A stretch of 64,000 bases of DNA, taken from Hoylesella pleuritidis JCM 14110 (GTDB lineage Bacteria > Bacteroidota > Bacteroidia > Bacteroidales > Bacteroidaceae). A model generated the notes under the pieces. It had not been told where the DNA came from. It ran no database searches and saw only the letters and a program-made list of their open reading frames with translations. Made by a program: the position numbers and the translations under genes. The DNA lies in assembly GCF_000613725.1 (NCBI RefSeq), contig NZ_BAJN01000003.1:1-64000 (forward strand), given 5' to 3'. Each line of letters opens with the position of its first letter. The first letter of the stretch is position 1. This document shows, in pieces, positions 44,562 through 54,628 of the stretch.

Positions 44562-45917
44562 TTAATAGGTTATTGACTCGATCGTATGATTATATGTATA
44601 ATGAATCAACATAAAATGGCTATTCTGCATTCCGCCCGCTGTTCCCACTCGCTTGAAATTCATCGGCGATTGAAGTGCTCGATATACGTTCTCACCTTTC
44701 AATCCATTAAATGCAGTGCCGTATCGGTGAAGTCCCTGCAAAAAGAACTGTGCTTGATCATATCCTATAATAGCGAAATGCGGCAAAGCATACAACATCT
44801 CCGTGCCAAACCAACGACGATAATTGTTTTCCAAATTACGTGTAGCTGCCGATAATGGATTATAATAGAAAGTCGTGGGAATATAGGTGTCGAACTTAAA
44901 GAAATTATTGAGATTATATTTCGTATACATCAGCCATTCTGTATATCCGAATAACGATACTACCACGCCCGGCACATTCACTGTAAGTCCGTTAATCTTG
45001 GCAATAGCAACATTTAATTCAGGCGAACGAGCCGTATTCAAGATTACAACATTCGGCTGCACACGACTAAAAGCCTTAGAAAAGTTTTCCTCGCTCGATC
45101 GTAAATTCGTAATACTATATTTCACACCTCGTCGATCCAATTGATTACGCAATCCTGAGGTAAAAGTTCCTTTCGAACTTTCCGGATCGTTACAGTCAAT
45201 AAAAACGGGATGATGTTTTGAAAAGCGAGATAAAAATGCATTGATCGCCATTGTATTGAGCATATCAGTCGACTGGTACACCTGAAAGACTTGCGGATTA
45301 TGCGCCACGACATCACCCGAAATAGAAAAAGGGATCACTAATTTAATTCCATTCGTCTTACAAAAAGTACTCAGAGACTGCACTTGAGAAGTATAAAGCG
45401 GACCAAAGATCAAATCACAATCTTTTGCTTTCTTATCCATCAAAATCGTACGGATATCCGTATCTACAGCTACATTCCAAGCATATACATCCGTCGAAAT
45501 TCCTTTACGTTTCAAACTATCACACGCCATCAATATACCACGATAATATTCCACCATCCGGCGCCCATCACCATCCGCATTGTGCAGAGGTAACATCACA
45601 CCAACTCTGATAGCTCGTGTACGGATATCTGTACGCACGACTGATTTTCCTGTCGTTTTCGGCTTTACATTCGCCCCAACATAGGGAATGAAGACATAAT
45701 CATCTTTTTTCAGTTCATAGCCAGCTTTTTTCATATCAGGATTTGCATCCATCAGTTCAGGAACTGTAAGTCCATACTGCTTAGCTATACTAAAAATCGT
45801 ATCTTTTTTCTTCACCTTATATATATCCCGCCACTTTGTGCTCTGTGCAAAAGTAACGCATTCCAATAAAAAAGCTACTATAACAAATAAGTATCTTAGC
45901 GATGATTTCATCTTCAT
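44562..45917 (-). CDS. LysM domain fused to a type 1 periplasmic ligand-binding domain
   Basis: A 451-residue exported protein. The signal peptide (MKMKSSLRYLFVIVAFLLE through about residue 24) is followed by a LysM domain (about 28-75: YKVKKKDTIFSIAKQYGLTV) that should hold peptidoglycan, and a PBP1-like domain (from about 100: RVGVMLPLHNADGDGRRMVEYY) as in amino-acid ABC receptor and LpoA/branched-chain binding proteins. The start at 45917 is set by the -7 box at 45935-45942. It is cotranscribed with a PorT-like barrel and a peptide transporter. A wall-bound peptide or muropeptide sensor is a reasonable inference. Confidence 0.85.
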   Translation of the reverse strand: MKMKSSLRYLFVIVAFLLECVTFAQSTKWRDIYKVKKKDTIFSIAKQYGLTVPELMDANPDMKKAGYELKKDDYVFIPYVGANVKPKTTGKSVVRTDIRTRAIRVGVMLPLHNADGDGRRMVEYYRGILMACDSLKRKGISTDVYAWNVAVDTDIRTILMDKKAKDCDLIFGPLYTSQVQSLSTFCKTNGIKLVIPFSISGDVVAHNPQVFQVYQSTDMLNTMAINAFLSRFSKHHPVFIDCNDPESSKGTFTSGLRNQLDRRGVKYSITNLRSSEENFSKAFSRVQPNVVILNTARSPELNVAIAKINGLTVNVPGVVVSLFGYTEWLMYTKYNLNNFFKFDTYIPTTFYYNPLSAATRNLENNYRRWFGTEMLYALPHFAIIGYDQAQFFLQGLHRYGTAFNGLKGENVYRALQSPMNFKRVGTAGGMQNSHFMLIHYTYNHTIESITY

Positions 45918-45934
45918 TCTTAGTTTTACTGCTG

Positions 45935-45966
45935 CAAATGTACGGAAAAAGGCTGTAAAAATCAAA
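45935..45966 (-). promoter_or_regulatory. Promoter of the LysM-PorT-peptide transporter operon
   Basis: Minus-strand TTTG (45963-45966), a 20-nt spacer and TACATTTG (45935-45942), 17 nt before the ATG at 45917. Confidence 0.8.
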
Positions 45967-46027
45967 CGATTTCTATTTTTTTGTTACTCCCTGATCTTTC
46001 TCCTTAATTTTCCCAACTAAATATTTC

Positions 46028-46168
46028 TAACACGAGTTCAGGATAGACTTATATTCTGTGAATGAGGAAGAAACGTAACAGACAGGCTCAGACGGAACTT
46101 ACCCCCCACTCGTGAGGTAAGACGGACAATGTATCGTATAAGAAAATGCTTATCCCAAACTCGCATTA
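46028..46168. repeat. MITE-like element, copy D (141 bp)
   Basis: The left end reads TAACACGAGTTCAGGATAGA (46028 onward) and the right end, reverse-complemented from 46168, reads TAATGCGAGTTTGGGATAAG, 15 of 21 identical. The interior has AGACAGGCTCAGA and TATAAGAAAATG as in copies A and C, and a 6-bp hairpin CTTACC/GGTAAG. It sits between glgP and the LysM promoter. The gap 45967-46286 holds only this and the glgP terminator. Confidence 0.8.
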
Positions 46169-46222
46169 TTTATAGTATTCCCTTTTACCCATACTCTCCT
46201 AACCTATCCAAATAAAAAACAG

Positions 46223-46262
46223 AAGTGCGTGTGCCAAAACTGATATTCAGACACACGCGCTT
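46223..46262 (-). terminator. Terminator of the glycogen operon
   Basis: On the minus strand AAGCGCGTGTG and CACACGCACTT-like arms (46252-46262 with 46223-46233) form a stem followed by CTGTTTTTTATT, 25 bp past the glgP stop. Confidence 0.85.
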
Positions 46263-46286
46263 GTTATAATAAAAAATACAAAAGGA

Positions 46287-48848
46287 TTAGTCGAGCCACT
46301 TCACATAACAGAAATCTTGACGATGGGGTAACGCCTCATTTTTCGGGAACATTCGCACACAATACTTGAATGCACCGGCATCGTCGGGTTCAATGTCGGC
46401 CTCGAAAGTATAGAGATTACCATCTTGTGCCACCTTGCGGAACGGACAAGCGGTGTACAACTCGTGATCGTCACCACTCTGATCGTTTTTCAGGACAATG
46501 AGTTCGAGCCCGATGGCATCATTCAATCCTTGCTCGTCTATCACATATTTAATTGTGTACGTCACACCTGTTTCGCCGCCTTCGGCCAGGCAGCAGTCTT
46601 CTTTCGATACCACGTGGATGGCATCCCAACGTTCGGCCACAGTTTCTTTCCACAAAGCAATGTCCTTGGCTAGCCGGTTATCATCGGCCGCGAGCTTAAC
46701 AAAACGTTTCGCTTCCTTAATATAGAACTTGTCGTAATAGTCGTCGAGTTGTCGCTTCATCGTGTAATGGGGCGCGATGGTGGCGATGGAGTTCTTGATA
46801 ACTTTGATCCAACCCTCGCTGTAACCTTTCTTATTCTTACCGTAATAGAGCGGGATGATGTCGTTTTCGAGCAATCCATAAATGGTAGCCGCATCAAGCT
46901 GGTCTTGATAGCCTTGATTAGAGTATGTTCGCTCTTGCGGAAGTGCCCAGCCGGCATCTTTGCGATAGCCTTCTACCCACCATCCATCGAGAACCGAGAG
47001 ATTGACAACACCATTCATCTCAGCCTTCTCACCCGATGTTCCCGATGCTTCGAGCGGACGCGTGGGGGTATTCATCCAAATATCGACACCCGACACAAGA
47101 CGGCGTGCCAACTGCATATCATAATCTTCAAGGAAGATTATCTTACCGAGGAATTCGGGCCGCTGACTGATCTCGAATATCTTCTGAATAAGTCCTTGAC
47201 CGGCTCCATCGGCAGGATGCGCCTTGCCCGAGAAGAAGAACAATACGGGACGCTCGGGGTTGTTGACGATGCGCGAAAGACGTTCGAGATCGGTAAAGAG
47301 TAGATGGGCGCGCTTATAAGTGGCGAAACGACGACAGAAGCCTATCATCAGCGCATTGGGATTGATGCGTTCGAGCAGCGAAACCACACGCGAGGGATCG
47401 CCTTGATTCTTCAACCACGTTTGTGTGAATTTCTCGCGGATATAGTTTACGAGCTTCTTTTTCAACGCCATACGCGTATCCCAGATCTCGTTGTCGGGCA
47501 CATTGTAAATAGCGTGCCAAATCGTTTCATTACTTTGGTCGCTCATAAACGAAGTATCGAAGTATTGGGCGTAGAGTTTGCGCCACTCGGTAGCGGTCCA
47601 GGTTGGTAGGTGTACACCGTTGGTAACATAACCCACGTGGTTTTCTTCGGGATAATATCCTTTCCAGATGGGGGCGAACATCTTCTGGCTGACCCATCCG
47701 TGGAGCTTGCTTACACCGTTAACTTCCTGACACGTGTTGCAGGCGAAAGTGGAGAGACAGAACTTCTCGTTGTGATCGTCGGGATTCTCGCGGCCCATCC
47801 CGATGAATTCATCCCACGAGATGCCGAGCTTCTCAGGATAGCCACCCATATATTTGCCGAAAAGTGCCTCGTCGAAATAGTCATGACCGGCAGGCACCGG
47901 CGTATGAACGGTGTAGAGTGAAGAGGCGCGTACAAGTTCCATTGCTTGATTGAAGGTGAGTCCGTCGTCTACATAATCGCAGAGCCGTTGCAAGTTACAG
48001 AGCGCAGCGTGACCTTCGTTACAATGATAAATTTGCTTCTGTATGCCGAGTTTCTTCAACATAAGGATACCACCGATACCCAACAGGATTTCTTGCTTGA
48101 GCCGATTCTCCCAGTCGCCACCATAAAGCGAGTGGGTGATTGGCTTGTCGAATTCGGAGTTCATTTCGTTATCCGTATCGAGAAGATAGAGTTTAATGCG
48201 GCCCACATTCACCCGCCAGACATACGCGTGCACTTGATAGTTCATATAAGGAACATCAATTACAATCGGATTTCCATTCTCATCAAGCTGACGCTCAATG
48301 GGAAGCGAATTGAAATTTTGCGCTTCATAGTTGGCAATCTGCTGTCCGTCTATACTCAACGATTGCTTGAAATAGCCATATCTATAAAGAAATCCCACGG
48401 CACACATATCCACATTGCTGTCTGAAGCCTCTTTCAAATAGTCGCCAGCAAGCATTCCCAAGCCTCCGGAATAAATCTTCAATACCTGATTGAGCCCGTA
48501 CTCCATACAGAAGTAAGCCACAGATGGACGCTTGTAGTTAGGCTTCACGTCCATATAAGTACGGAACATTGCATAGACGTCCTTCACCTTTTTCATAATC
48601 GTCTTATTCTTGACGATGGTTTCTTTGCGCTCATAGCTTAGTCGTTCGAGCAGCATCACGGGATTGTGGCCCACTTGTTCATAAAGCTCTTCGTCCAAAC
48701 TCTTCCATAAATTGCAGGCTTCATAATTCCACGCCCACCACATATTATGGGCTAACTCGTCTAAACATTTCAACTGCTCCGGCAATCTTGACTTAATGGT
48801 CAGTTCTTTCCACTGAGGAGCATTCGCATAATCTGCTTTAATCTTCAT
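46287..48848 (-). CDS. glgP: Alpha-glucan (glycogen) phosphorylase
   Basis: An 853-residue GT35 phosphorylase that releases glucose 1-phosphate from glycogen ends. The N-terminal DUF3417-type region (about 15-120, with [11 protein letters not shown]) is typical of the bacterial short alpha-glucan phosphorylase group. [21 protein letters not shown] starts the catalytic core (shown in part). The PLP site region [18 protein letters not shown] lies near 605-622. A beta-rich C-terminal tail (from about 770) follows. It starts 14 bp after glycogen synthase, so storage and use of glycogen are transcribed together. Confidence 0.95.
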   Translation of the reverse strand: MKIKADYANAPQWKELTIKSRLPEQLKCLDELAHNMWWAWNYEACNLWKSLDEELYEQVGHNPVMLLERLSYERKETIVKNKTIMKKVKDVYAMFRTYMDVKPNYKRPSVAYFCMEYGLNQVLKIYSGGLGMLAGDYLKEASDSNVDMCAVGFLYRYGYFKQSLSIDGQQIANYEAQNFNSLPIERQLDENGNPIVIDVPYMNYQVHAYVWRVNVGRIKLYLLDTDNEMNSEFDKPITHSLYGGDWENRLKQEILLGIGGILMLKKLGIQKQIYHCNEGHAALCNLQRLCDYVDDGLTFNQAMELVRASSLYTVHTPVPAGHDYFDEALFGKYMGGYPEKLGISWDEFIGMGRENPDDHNEKFCLSTFACNTCQEVNGVSKLHGWVSQKMFAPIWKGYYPEENHVGYVTNGVHLPTWTATEWRKLYAQYFDTSFMSDQSNETIWHAIYNVPDNEIWDTRMALKKKLVNYIREKFTQTWLKNQGDPSRVVSLLERINPNALMIGFCRRFATYKRAHLLFTDLERLSRIVNNPERPVLFFFSGKAHPADGAGQGLIQKIFEISQRPEFLGKIIFLEDYDMQLARRLVSGVDIWMNTPTRPLEASGTSGEKAEMNGVVNLSVLDGWWVEGYRKDAGWALPQERTYSNQGYQDQLDAATIYGLLENDIIPLYYGKNKKGYSEGWIKVIKNSIATIAPHYTMKRQLDDYYDKFYIKEAKRFVKLAADDNRLAKDIALWKETVAERWDAIHVVSKEDCCLAEGGETGVTYTIKYVIDEQGLNDAIGLELIVLKNDQSGDDHELYTACPFRKVAQDGNLYTFEADIEPDDAGAFKYCVRMFPKNEALPHRQDFCYVKWLD

Positions 48849-48862
48849 AAAATCTATATTTA

Positions 48863-50534
48863 CTATTTTATTATCATTGTTTTCTTTCTTGCATCTGCTT
48901 TCCGCAAGGCACAGTCGTAAGCATCTTTATAATACTTGATGAAAGCACTCCAAAGCGCTTTCTTTGACAATCGGTCTGCATTAGAACGAGCCTGTTTGAT
49001 ACTCGCTTCATCGCCGGTGGCATAGGCTATCACCGCATCTTTAATTGCGTCGGCCACTTCCGAGTAATTATAATCTGTCCGATGAACCACTGCTACACCG
49101 TCGTCAATCATACTCTTTCCGCCTTTCACTTCATTAACCCAAAGACCGAACCCGGATAAGTCAGTCGTGATACACGGCACTTTGAAAGCAATCGATTCTA
49201 ACGGAGTATACCCCCAAGGTTCGTAATACGAGGGATAAATACACAAGTCGTTGCCCAACACGACATCATAATAAGGTAGATCGATAATACCGTCATTGCC
49301 CGTGAGATAACACGGAACGAAAATCACTTTCACACGATCTTCCTGCACATTATGTATACCGAAGTATTTCAAAGCTCCCATTACCTTGTCATTATTCATA
49401 TCGCGGAGCCAATGTGTAAGAGTCGGATCGGGTAACGGTGTGACTGTTCCCTTACCTGACCGAAGCCTTTCTTTCAAGTCGTGGCGAGCTTCTCCCACCC
49501 AGCCAGGAACTTCAATGAAAGCCAACACGTGCCGATTCAGTCGCTCATCTGAACGTAACCGATTCATCGCTTCGATGAAAACATCGAGACCTTTATTGCG
49601 ATATTCATAACGCCCACTGGTCGACACGATCAGCGTATCATCCTGCAAATCGGTTCCCATCAATTCATTAGCCACACGAAGCAATTGTGCACGGGCTGCC
49701 TTTCGCTTGCGGGTAAACGCAGATGCTTTCGGAACAAAATCGTTATCAAAACCATTCGGCAAAACAAAATCAACAGGTTTGTCAAGCAACTCGCGGCATT
49801 CTGTAGCCGTAATATCACTCACCGTGGTAAAGCAATCTACATAGTGAGCCGTTTGTTTCTCAACCGAGTGTTTGCTTTGCATATTGAGTTCGGCAGCCAT
49901 TTGGTCGCGTTATAAACCGAAAGATACTCATAAAGCGGCTTATTGTTTCCGGCGATACTCCGCCCGATGCTGGTTGCGTGGGTTGTAAATATTGTTGCGA
50001 TCTGCGGTAACTTACGATTGATATAAAGCAGGCCTAATCCTGTCATCCATTCATTGCCGTGATAGACTACCTGCTGACGCGAATTAAGGTGATAAAAATA
50101 AAAACTCTCCACCACTCGAGCCGCTGCATAAGAGAACATCGAGGCTTCATCATAATCGCCATAAGCGTGAAGACTATCTACGCCATACCATTCCCACATC
50201 TGTGTATAAATCTCGTCTTTGTGCGAATAGAAGCTATTAAAATCTACCAGGATAGCTATCGGCCGGCAGGAATCTCCCATCGGCCCACCTTAATATATAG
50301 ACCTTCCTTACAAGCTGCCTCGCGCCACGAGCCAAATAAGCCGCGTTCTTCCGTGAAATAAGGACAAACCTCGTTGCCCCAACAGTTTGGCCCCACGAAG
50401 ATCAACCGATCCTTCATTACTTGTTGCAATGTTCTTGCTCGCGTAGACAATACAGTGTAGATGCCGCCCACTTTATTGCATACTTCCCAACTCGACTCAA
50501 AAACATAGTCGGGAAATAATTTATCCTTCCTCAT
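48863..50534 (-). pseudogene. GT3-type glycogen synthase, two frameshifts
   Basis: About 557 residues when repaired. The start KDKLFPDYVFESSWEVCNKVGGIY resembles the eukaryotic glycogen synthase family GT3, which uses UDP-glucose, rather than bacterial GlgA (GT5). The middle has WMTGLGLLYINRKLPQIATIFTTHATSIGR, shown in part, and the C-terminal half YPSYYEPWGYTPLESIAFKVPCITTD, with the paired acidic residues. The frame is lost near 50266 (IPG then RPIAILVDF) and near 49907 (VYNG then DQMAAELNM); one added G or C at each repairs it. Both are in G/C runs, so errors are likelier than decay. A -7 box at 50555 and cotranscribed glgP suggest a live gene. Confidence 0.88.
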
Positions 50535-50554
50535 ACAATACTTATAAGATGGGG

Positions 50555-50562
50555 CAAAGATA
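50555..50562 (-). promoter_or_regulatory. -7 box (TATCTTTG) of the glycogen operon
   Basis: Perfect TAnnTTTG on the minus strand, 20 nt before the ATG at 50534. Confidence 0.7.
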
Positions 50563-50613
50563 ATATAAAAATCCTAAATCCACAACTTTAAACGCTATAA
50601 AAGCCTAAAACAG

Positions 50614-50644
50614 TTTGATTTCTTATCAAGAATAATTATCTTTG
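50614..50644 (+). promoter_or_regulatory. Promoter of the small secreted protein gene at 50706
   Basis: TTTG (50614-50617), a 19-nt spacer and TATCTTTG (50637-50644), a full consensus match with a leader of about 60 nt. It is divergent from the glycogen operon promoter. Confidence 0.85.
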
Positions 50645-50705
50645 TAATATTTCAAATAACGATCGCATCGTGTATATTTTCTATCTCCACATAAATCAAT
50701 AGGTT

Positions 50706-51140
50706 ATGAATACAAAGAATATTCTTTTCATTATATTGTCCGCTTTCTTACCGTTTTTCGCTTCTGCCCAAACAAATAAACCTTTTCAAGGAACAATTTA
50801 TAATGCCGAATACCAGGTATATATCCAGATGGACTTCTATGAAAAAGACATAGAGGTACCCGAGCAAGAGATTTTCGGCTCACTTCCCGGCTATTTGGGC
50901 GCTCAAAGAGATACGCGTAAATGGCTTATCACAGACATTTCACTCACCAAACCCACATCAGCACACCTTTCCATCATCAATGATTACGGTAGCGAAGATC
51001 TCACCGCAACGCTTACCCAAAATGATGACGGTACTTATACATTCACGCAACAAGAGGGAAGCACCATTAAAATCGTTGTCGACCGCAAGTGGGTGAAACT
51101 CCCCAAGAAGCTTATTTTTGTGACGAAAACAAGACCTTGA
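50706..51140 (+). CDS. Small secreted protein of unknown function
   Basis: A 144-residue protein with a clear signal peptide (MNTKNILFIILSAFLPFFASAQ) followed by a short beta-rich domain (FQGTIYNAEYQVYIQMDFYE, DGTYTFTQQEGSTIKIVV). No known motif is recognised. Monocistronic, with its own consensus promoter (50614-50644) and a bidirectional terminator (51194-51224). It is the only plus-strand gene between 32.5 kb and the end of the window. Confidence 0.82.
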   Translation: MNTKNILFIILSAFLPFFASAQTNKPFQGTIYNAEYQVYIQMDFYEKDIEVPEQEIFGSLPGYLGAQRDTRKWLITDISLTKPTSAHLSIINDYGSEDLTATLTQNDDGTYTFTQQEGSTIKIVVDRKWVKLPKKLIFVTKTRP

Positions 51141-51193
51141 TCGTAGTCAGATGAAGAATTAGCATATCATTGAAATAATAAACAATAAAAAAT

Positions 51194-51224
51194 ACCCGAA
51201 TGTAAGCTAAATTTACATTCGGGT
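51194..51224. terminator. Bidirectional terminator
   Basis: ACCCGAATGTAA (51194-51205) and TTACATTCGGGT (51213-51224) form a perfect 12-bp stem with A-run before and T-run after. It serves the convergent genes at 50706 and 51262. Confidence 0.92.
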
Positions 51225-51261
51225 TATTTTATATGTCAGTGCAGATTCTAAGACATATACC

Positions 51262-52929
51262 TTATTCTGATGGACAAGCAAACTTATCACCAGTCGCCCC
51301 GATGAGTTTTTTAGCAAATGCTTTGGGATAACCAGGACGAGAAACCTTGGCACCTATTCCCGTGGCAGTACGCTCGAAGACACCGTTATGATCGGGCTTA
51401 ACAATCATATCGTTGTATTTCACGATAAGATAGATGGCAAGCTGTTTCCAGCGAGCAAGCATCTCTTGTGCTTTCGTATTGCTATAATCGTTGAGATATT
51501 CAACGGCCAACGTCGGGTTGGTAGCATAGAGCGTGCGCGCCTGGGATTCTACAGCAGGTTGATGGGCAAAATAAGAGCGCTCAAGACTATCACGCACCTC
51601 GCGCAACGAGGGAAACATCTGCACATAACGGGGATAAACCATATTGCTCACCCAATTGCAAACCCAGTACGCATTCTTGTCAGAGAAAGTGAGTGCATCT
51701 GCACCCGGCGTATTATAACATTCGGGTTGGACGGTGTTGCCACAATAGATAGGCGTATAAGCAATCATATTGCCATCGTCGTTTCCAAACCAAAGCACAC
51801 CTCCGATTTGTCTCGGCAGCCACGCGCGCATCTGTGCGACATAAGAAAAGCCGGTCTGCTGCGTGCTGGTAGGACGCTCATTAAAATATTTCTTACCCTC
51901 GTACGTGAACGATAATGGTGTCGGACGATAAGGCATCTGCCATATTCCGCTCCCGATATCAGCGCTGTCGGTAGCTAAGGCAGTTCCTTCGTAATGATCG
52001 CGCATACACATTTCTACATCTTGCACACTCAGTTTACGATTTGGAACAATCCAAAGTGGCATATCTTCTGCATTCGGATCTTTTCCTAAAGCCCACGGAA
52101 GATAGCGATCAAAATCGGCATCAAAATGTCGGAAGAAACTCCACACACGCGCATCACAGAAACGTCGGCCGCTGAATGTGGGTTTTGCGTAGACATTTTT
52201 CCACGAGAAATCAGCATCTTTCCCCATAAACCATCCCATCTTACGGGCATAGGAGACCACATCTTTTGAGTAAAGTACATTGTTTTTGTCCTTCATATTA
52301 AACTTGCCGATACGGCTTTGGTTAGCGTGCCCGCAAATTGCATCGTCGGGAATACGCATAGCCACCCACACCGTTCCTTTCGAACCGGGCCCTTTTCCCA
52401 TCATTTCCATAATCCAAGCTTCATTCGGATCACAGATAGTAAAAGTTTCGCCTCCACTACAATAGCCGTATTTCTCTGTGAGCGAAGTCATCACACGAAT
52501 GGCCTCGCGCGCTGTTTTAGAGCGTTGCAAAGCCACATAGATGAGCGAACCATAATCGAGAATACCGGTTGTGTCGACCATTTCCTCGCGCCCGCCATAA
52601 GTCGTTTCACCAATAGTTACTTGGTACTCGTTGATGTTTCCGATAACATTATACGTTTCGGGAACCTCGGGAATCTCGCCGTGATACACCTTTGTATCCC
52701 AATCGATGATCTTACGCATCTCTCCCTTGGCGTGTTTAGCCGCAGGAAAATGGCACAGACCGATGAACATTCCGTAATCATCAGCATTGTAGGTGCAAAT
52801 GACAGAACCGTCTTTCGAGGCCTTTTTGCCCACGATAAAATTGGTACAAGCGCTCGCTTTAACGGATAAAAACATTGCCGCAACGAGCAAAAACAGAACT
52901 CTTGAATTGTGTACTGAACGTTTACTCAT
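51262..52929 (-). CDS. C69 family dipeptidase
   Basis: A 555-residue exported Ntn-hydrolase of the C69/PepD family. The signal peptide ends at ASA-C28, and Cys28, in ACTNFIVGKKAS, becomes the N-terminal nucleophile after cleavage. Family motifs GNINEYQVTIGETTYGGRE and YGYCSGGETFTICDPNEAW (shown in part) follow. Such enzymes cut dipeptides, or in some cases act on acyl linkages, in the periplasm. It starts 16 bp after the M23 gene and ends the long ileS-C69 series. Peptide degradation fits the peptide transporter elsewhere in the window. Confidence 0.93.
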   Translation of the reverse strand: MSKRSVHNSRVLFLLVAAMFLSVKASACTNFIVGKKASKDGSVICTYNADDYGMFIGLCHFPAAKHAKGEMRKIIDWDTKVYHGEIPEVPETYNVIGNINEYQVTIGETTYGGREEMVDTTGILDYGSLIYVALQRSKTAREAIRVMTSLTEKYGYCSGGETFTICDPNEAWIMEMMGKGPGSKGTVWVAMRIPDDAICGHANQSRIGKFNMKDKNNVLYSKDVVSYARKMGWFMGKDADFSWKNVYAKPTFSGRRFCDARVWSFFRHFDADFDRYLPWALGKDPNAEDMPLWIVPNRKLSVQDVEMCMRDHYEGTALATDSADIGSGIWQMPYRPTPLSFTYEGKKYFNERPTSTQQTGFSYVAQMRAWLPRQIGGVLWFGNDDGNMIAYTPIYCGNTVQPECYNTPGADALTFSDKNAYWVCNWVSNMVYPRYVQMFPSLREVRDSLERSYFAHQPAVESQARTLYATNPTLAVEYLNDYSNTKAQEMLARWKQLAIYLIVKYNDMIVKPDHNGVFERTATGIGAKVSRPGYPKAFAKKLIGATGDKFACPSE

Positions 52930-52945
52930 ATCTTAATTGGTTAGG

Positions 52946-54595
52946 TTAATACTTTACTTGTGTCATAAAAATGCGTTTGTTTGCCCGATTATCTGTTGCA
53001 ATAAACGTCAGGCGATGCATCCCTCCGGTACGTTTGATCGGTGTTTGGGTAAGGTCGCAACACACCCACGGACTCTTGGGTACTTCCTCGAAAAGAACAA
53101 ACTTTCCATCGATATATCCCTCATAAGAAGCCACCCCGCTTCCCCTGTCCCATAAGCCGATTCGCACGATGTGGTTAATCGGCCAGCGATTAACCGTTAA
53201 TGGCGTGATGATTGGCGGTATATCATCGTACGAAATACCGTAAGTTGCAGCGAGCTCTCGTGCACGTCCCGTCACCCATCCATTTTGATAGGTTCCACCC
53301 ATATACCGATCCGTTCCCCAATGGCTGACGATATAGAGCTTGGAAGGATCTTTTACAGGCCGTTTCAGACGTATACTGATCTTAGTATAATGAAATAGTG
53401 GGAACGATGCAGGCATCAGTTGATAGGTGTCGGATAGTTGTCCTGGACAGAATCTTATTTTAGGTCGTGTCTCACAATGGTCAGCTAAACACGTAGAAAG
53501 AAGCACAAGTTGCATCCCCGGAAGTTGAACGACATTCATTTTGTCCCATCTGAGCGTGCGCATCGGATGTATTTCGCGCCGTGACTGGATGACTGCTCGT
53601 TTACCAGTGACCGTGAACGTATATCGACTGTTATTGCCTTTGAAATCTGTCAAAGAATAAGTGAGGTGATAATCGCGTTCCTGATTGAAGTCAATCAGTC
53701 CGCGGCCGGCATCGGCCCAAAGACAAGGAAGCGTGACACCAGGCAGAATGAAAGAACGCATATACCATACATTATAACGCAGAAAATGCTCGTAATCCCC
53801 CCAAGCATTGACCATCATATTGTCTTCTACGGGCACACGACCGACATCGCTACTGAAAACAAGATGTCCGTCTACAAAAAGTTCGGTCTTCCTGACACCG
53901 TAACGATTATACGTTATTTCCATATAATCGTTGGCCCAAATACCAAAGCCCACTTTTCCCCACGCCGTAAACTTACGCGTCAAATTGTGAGCCGTGAAAG
54001 GAAACGACTGCTTGGAGCTTCCGCCACAGAATACGCCTTCTCCCATTTGGGGATAAGCCATAAATCCATGAGCCATCGGCGCCAAGCTATCCTTGACTGC
54101 TCCGCCAATCAAATCGAGTGGATCGCGCATCTCCCACGTACGCGTGTCGTGTACTTCAAGATGTAAATGGGGTGCCTGCGATGCACCCGAATTACCACTG
54201 ACAGCAATCAACTGTCCCCGAGCTACGGGCAAATCAGTTGGGGCAAATAACATATCGCCGATATAAGAACGATGTGCATACTGCCACTTTCGCACCATTG
54301 CGGTAATTTGCGGAGTAAATTTCTTCAAATGACAATACACACTCGTATAGCCCTCCGGATGATGTATATACACCGCATTGCCGAAACCGCCGATGCCCAC
54401 AGATACGTGTGAGACATAACCATCGCCTATTGAGAAAATAGCTTTGCCCTCAACGCCGCCCGTTTTGATATCCGTGCCGCCGTGGAAATGGTTAGGTCGA
54501 GGTTCGCCGAAATTGCCGGCCAAAGCTATTTCATAGTTGACCGGTGAACCGAAAACGACACTCGCCGCGAGAAATATACTGAACAACCAATTCAA
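52946..54595 (-). CDS. M23 family metallopeptidase
   Basis: A 549-residue exported peptidase with signal peptide MNWLFSIFLAASVVFGS. The LytM/M23 catalytic region is near the N terminus: His38 and Asp42 in NHFHGGTDIKTG, His89 in YCHLKK, and HLHLEVHD (143-150), giving the zinc ligands and catalytic His. Such enzymes cut peptidoglycan crosslinks. The remaining 400 residues are beta-rich with no named domain. It starts 33 bp after nadC, and the C69 peptidase follows. Confidence 0.93.
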   Translation of the reverse strand: MNWLFSIFLAASVVFGSPVNYEIALAGNFGEPRPNHFHGGTDIKTGGVEGKAIFSIGDGYVSHVSVGIGGFGNAVYIHHPEGYTSVYCHLKKFTPQITAMVRKWQYAHRSYIGDMLFAPTDLPVARGQLIAVSGNSGASQAPHLHLEVHDTRTWEMRDPLDLIGGAVKDSLAPMAHGFMAYPQMGEGVFCGGSSKQSFPFTAHNLTRKFTAWGKVGFGIWANDYMEITYNRYGVRKTELFVDGHLVFSSDVGRVPVEDNMMVNAWGDYEHFLRYNVWYMRSFILPGVTLPCLWADAGRGLIDFNQERDYHLTYSLTDFKGNNSRYTFTVTGKRAVIQSRREIHPMRTLRWDKMNVVQLPGMQLVLLSTCLADHCETRPKIRFCPGQLSDTYQLMPASFPLFHYTKISIRLKRPVKDPSKLYIVSHWGTDRYMGGTYQNGWVTGRARELAATYGISYDDIPPIITPLTVNRWPINHIVRIGLWDRGSGVASYEGYIDGKFVLFEEVPKSPWVCCDLTQTPIKRTGGMHRLTFIATDNRANKRIFMTQVKY

Positions 54596-54628
54596 AAGAC
54601 TGCGTTTTGATATTTGATAAAACGAATG

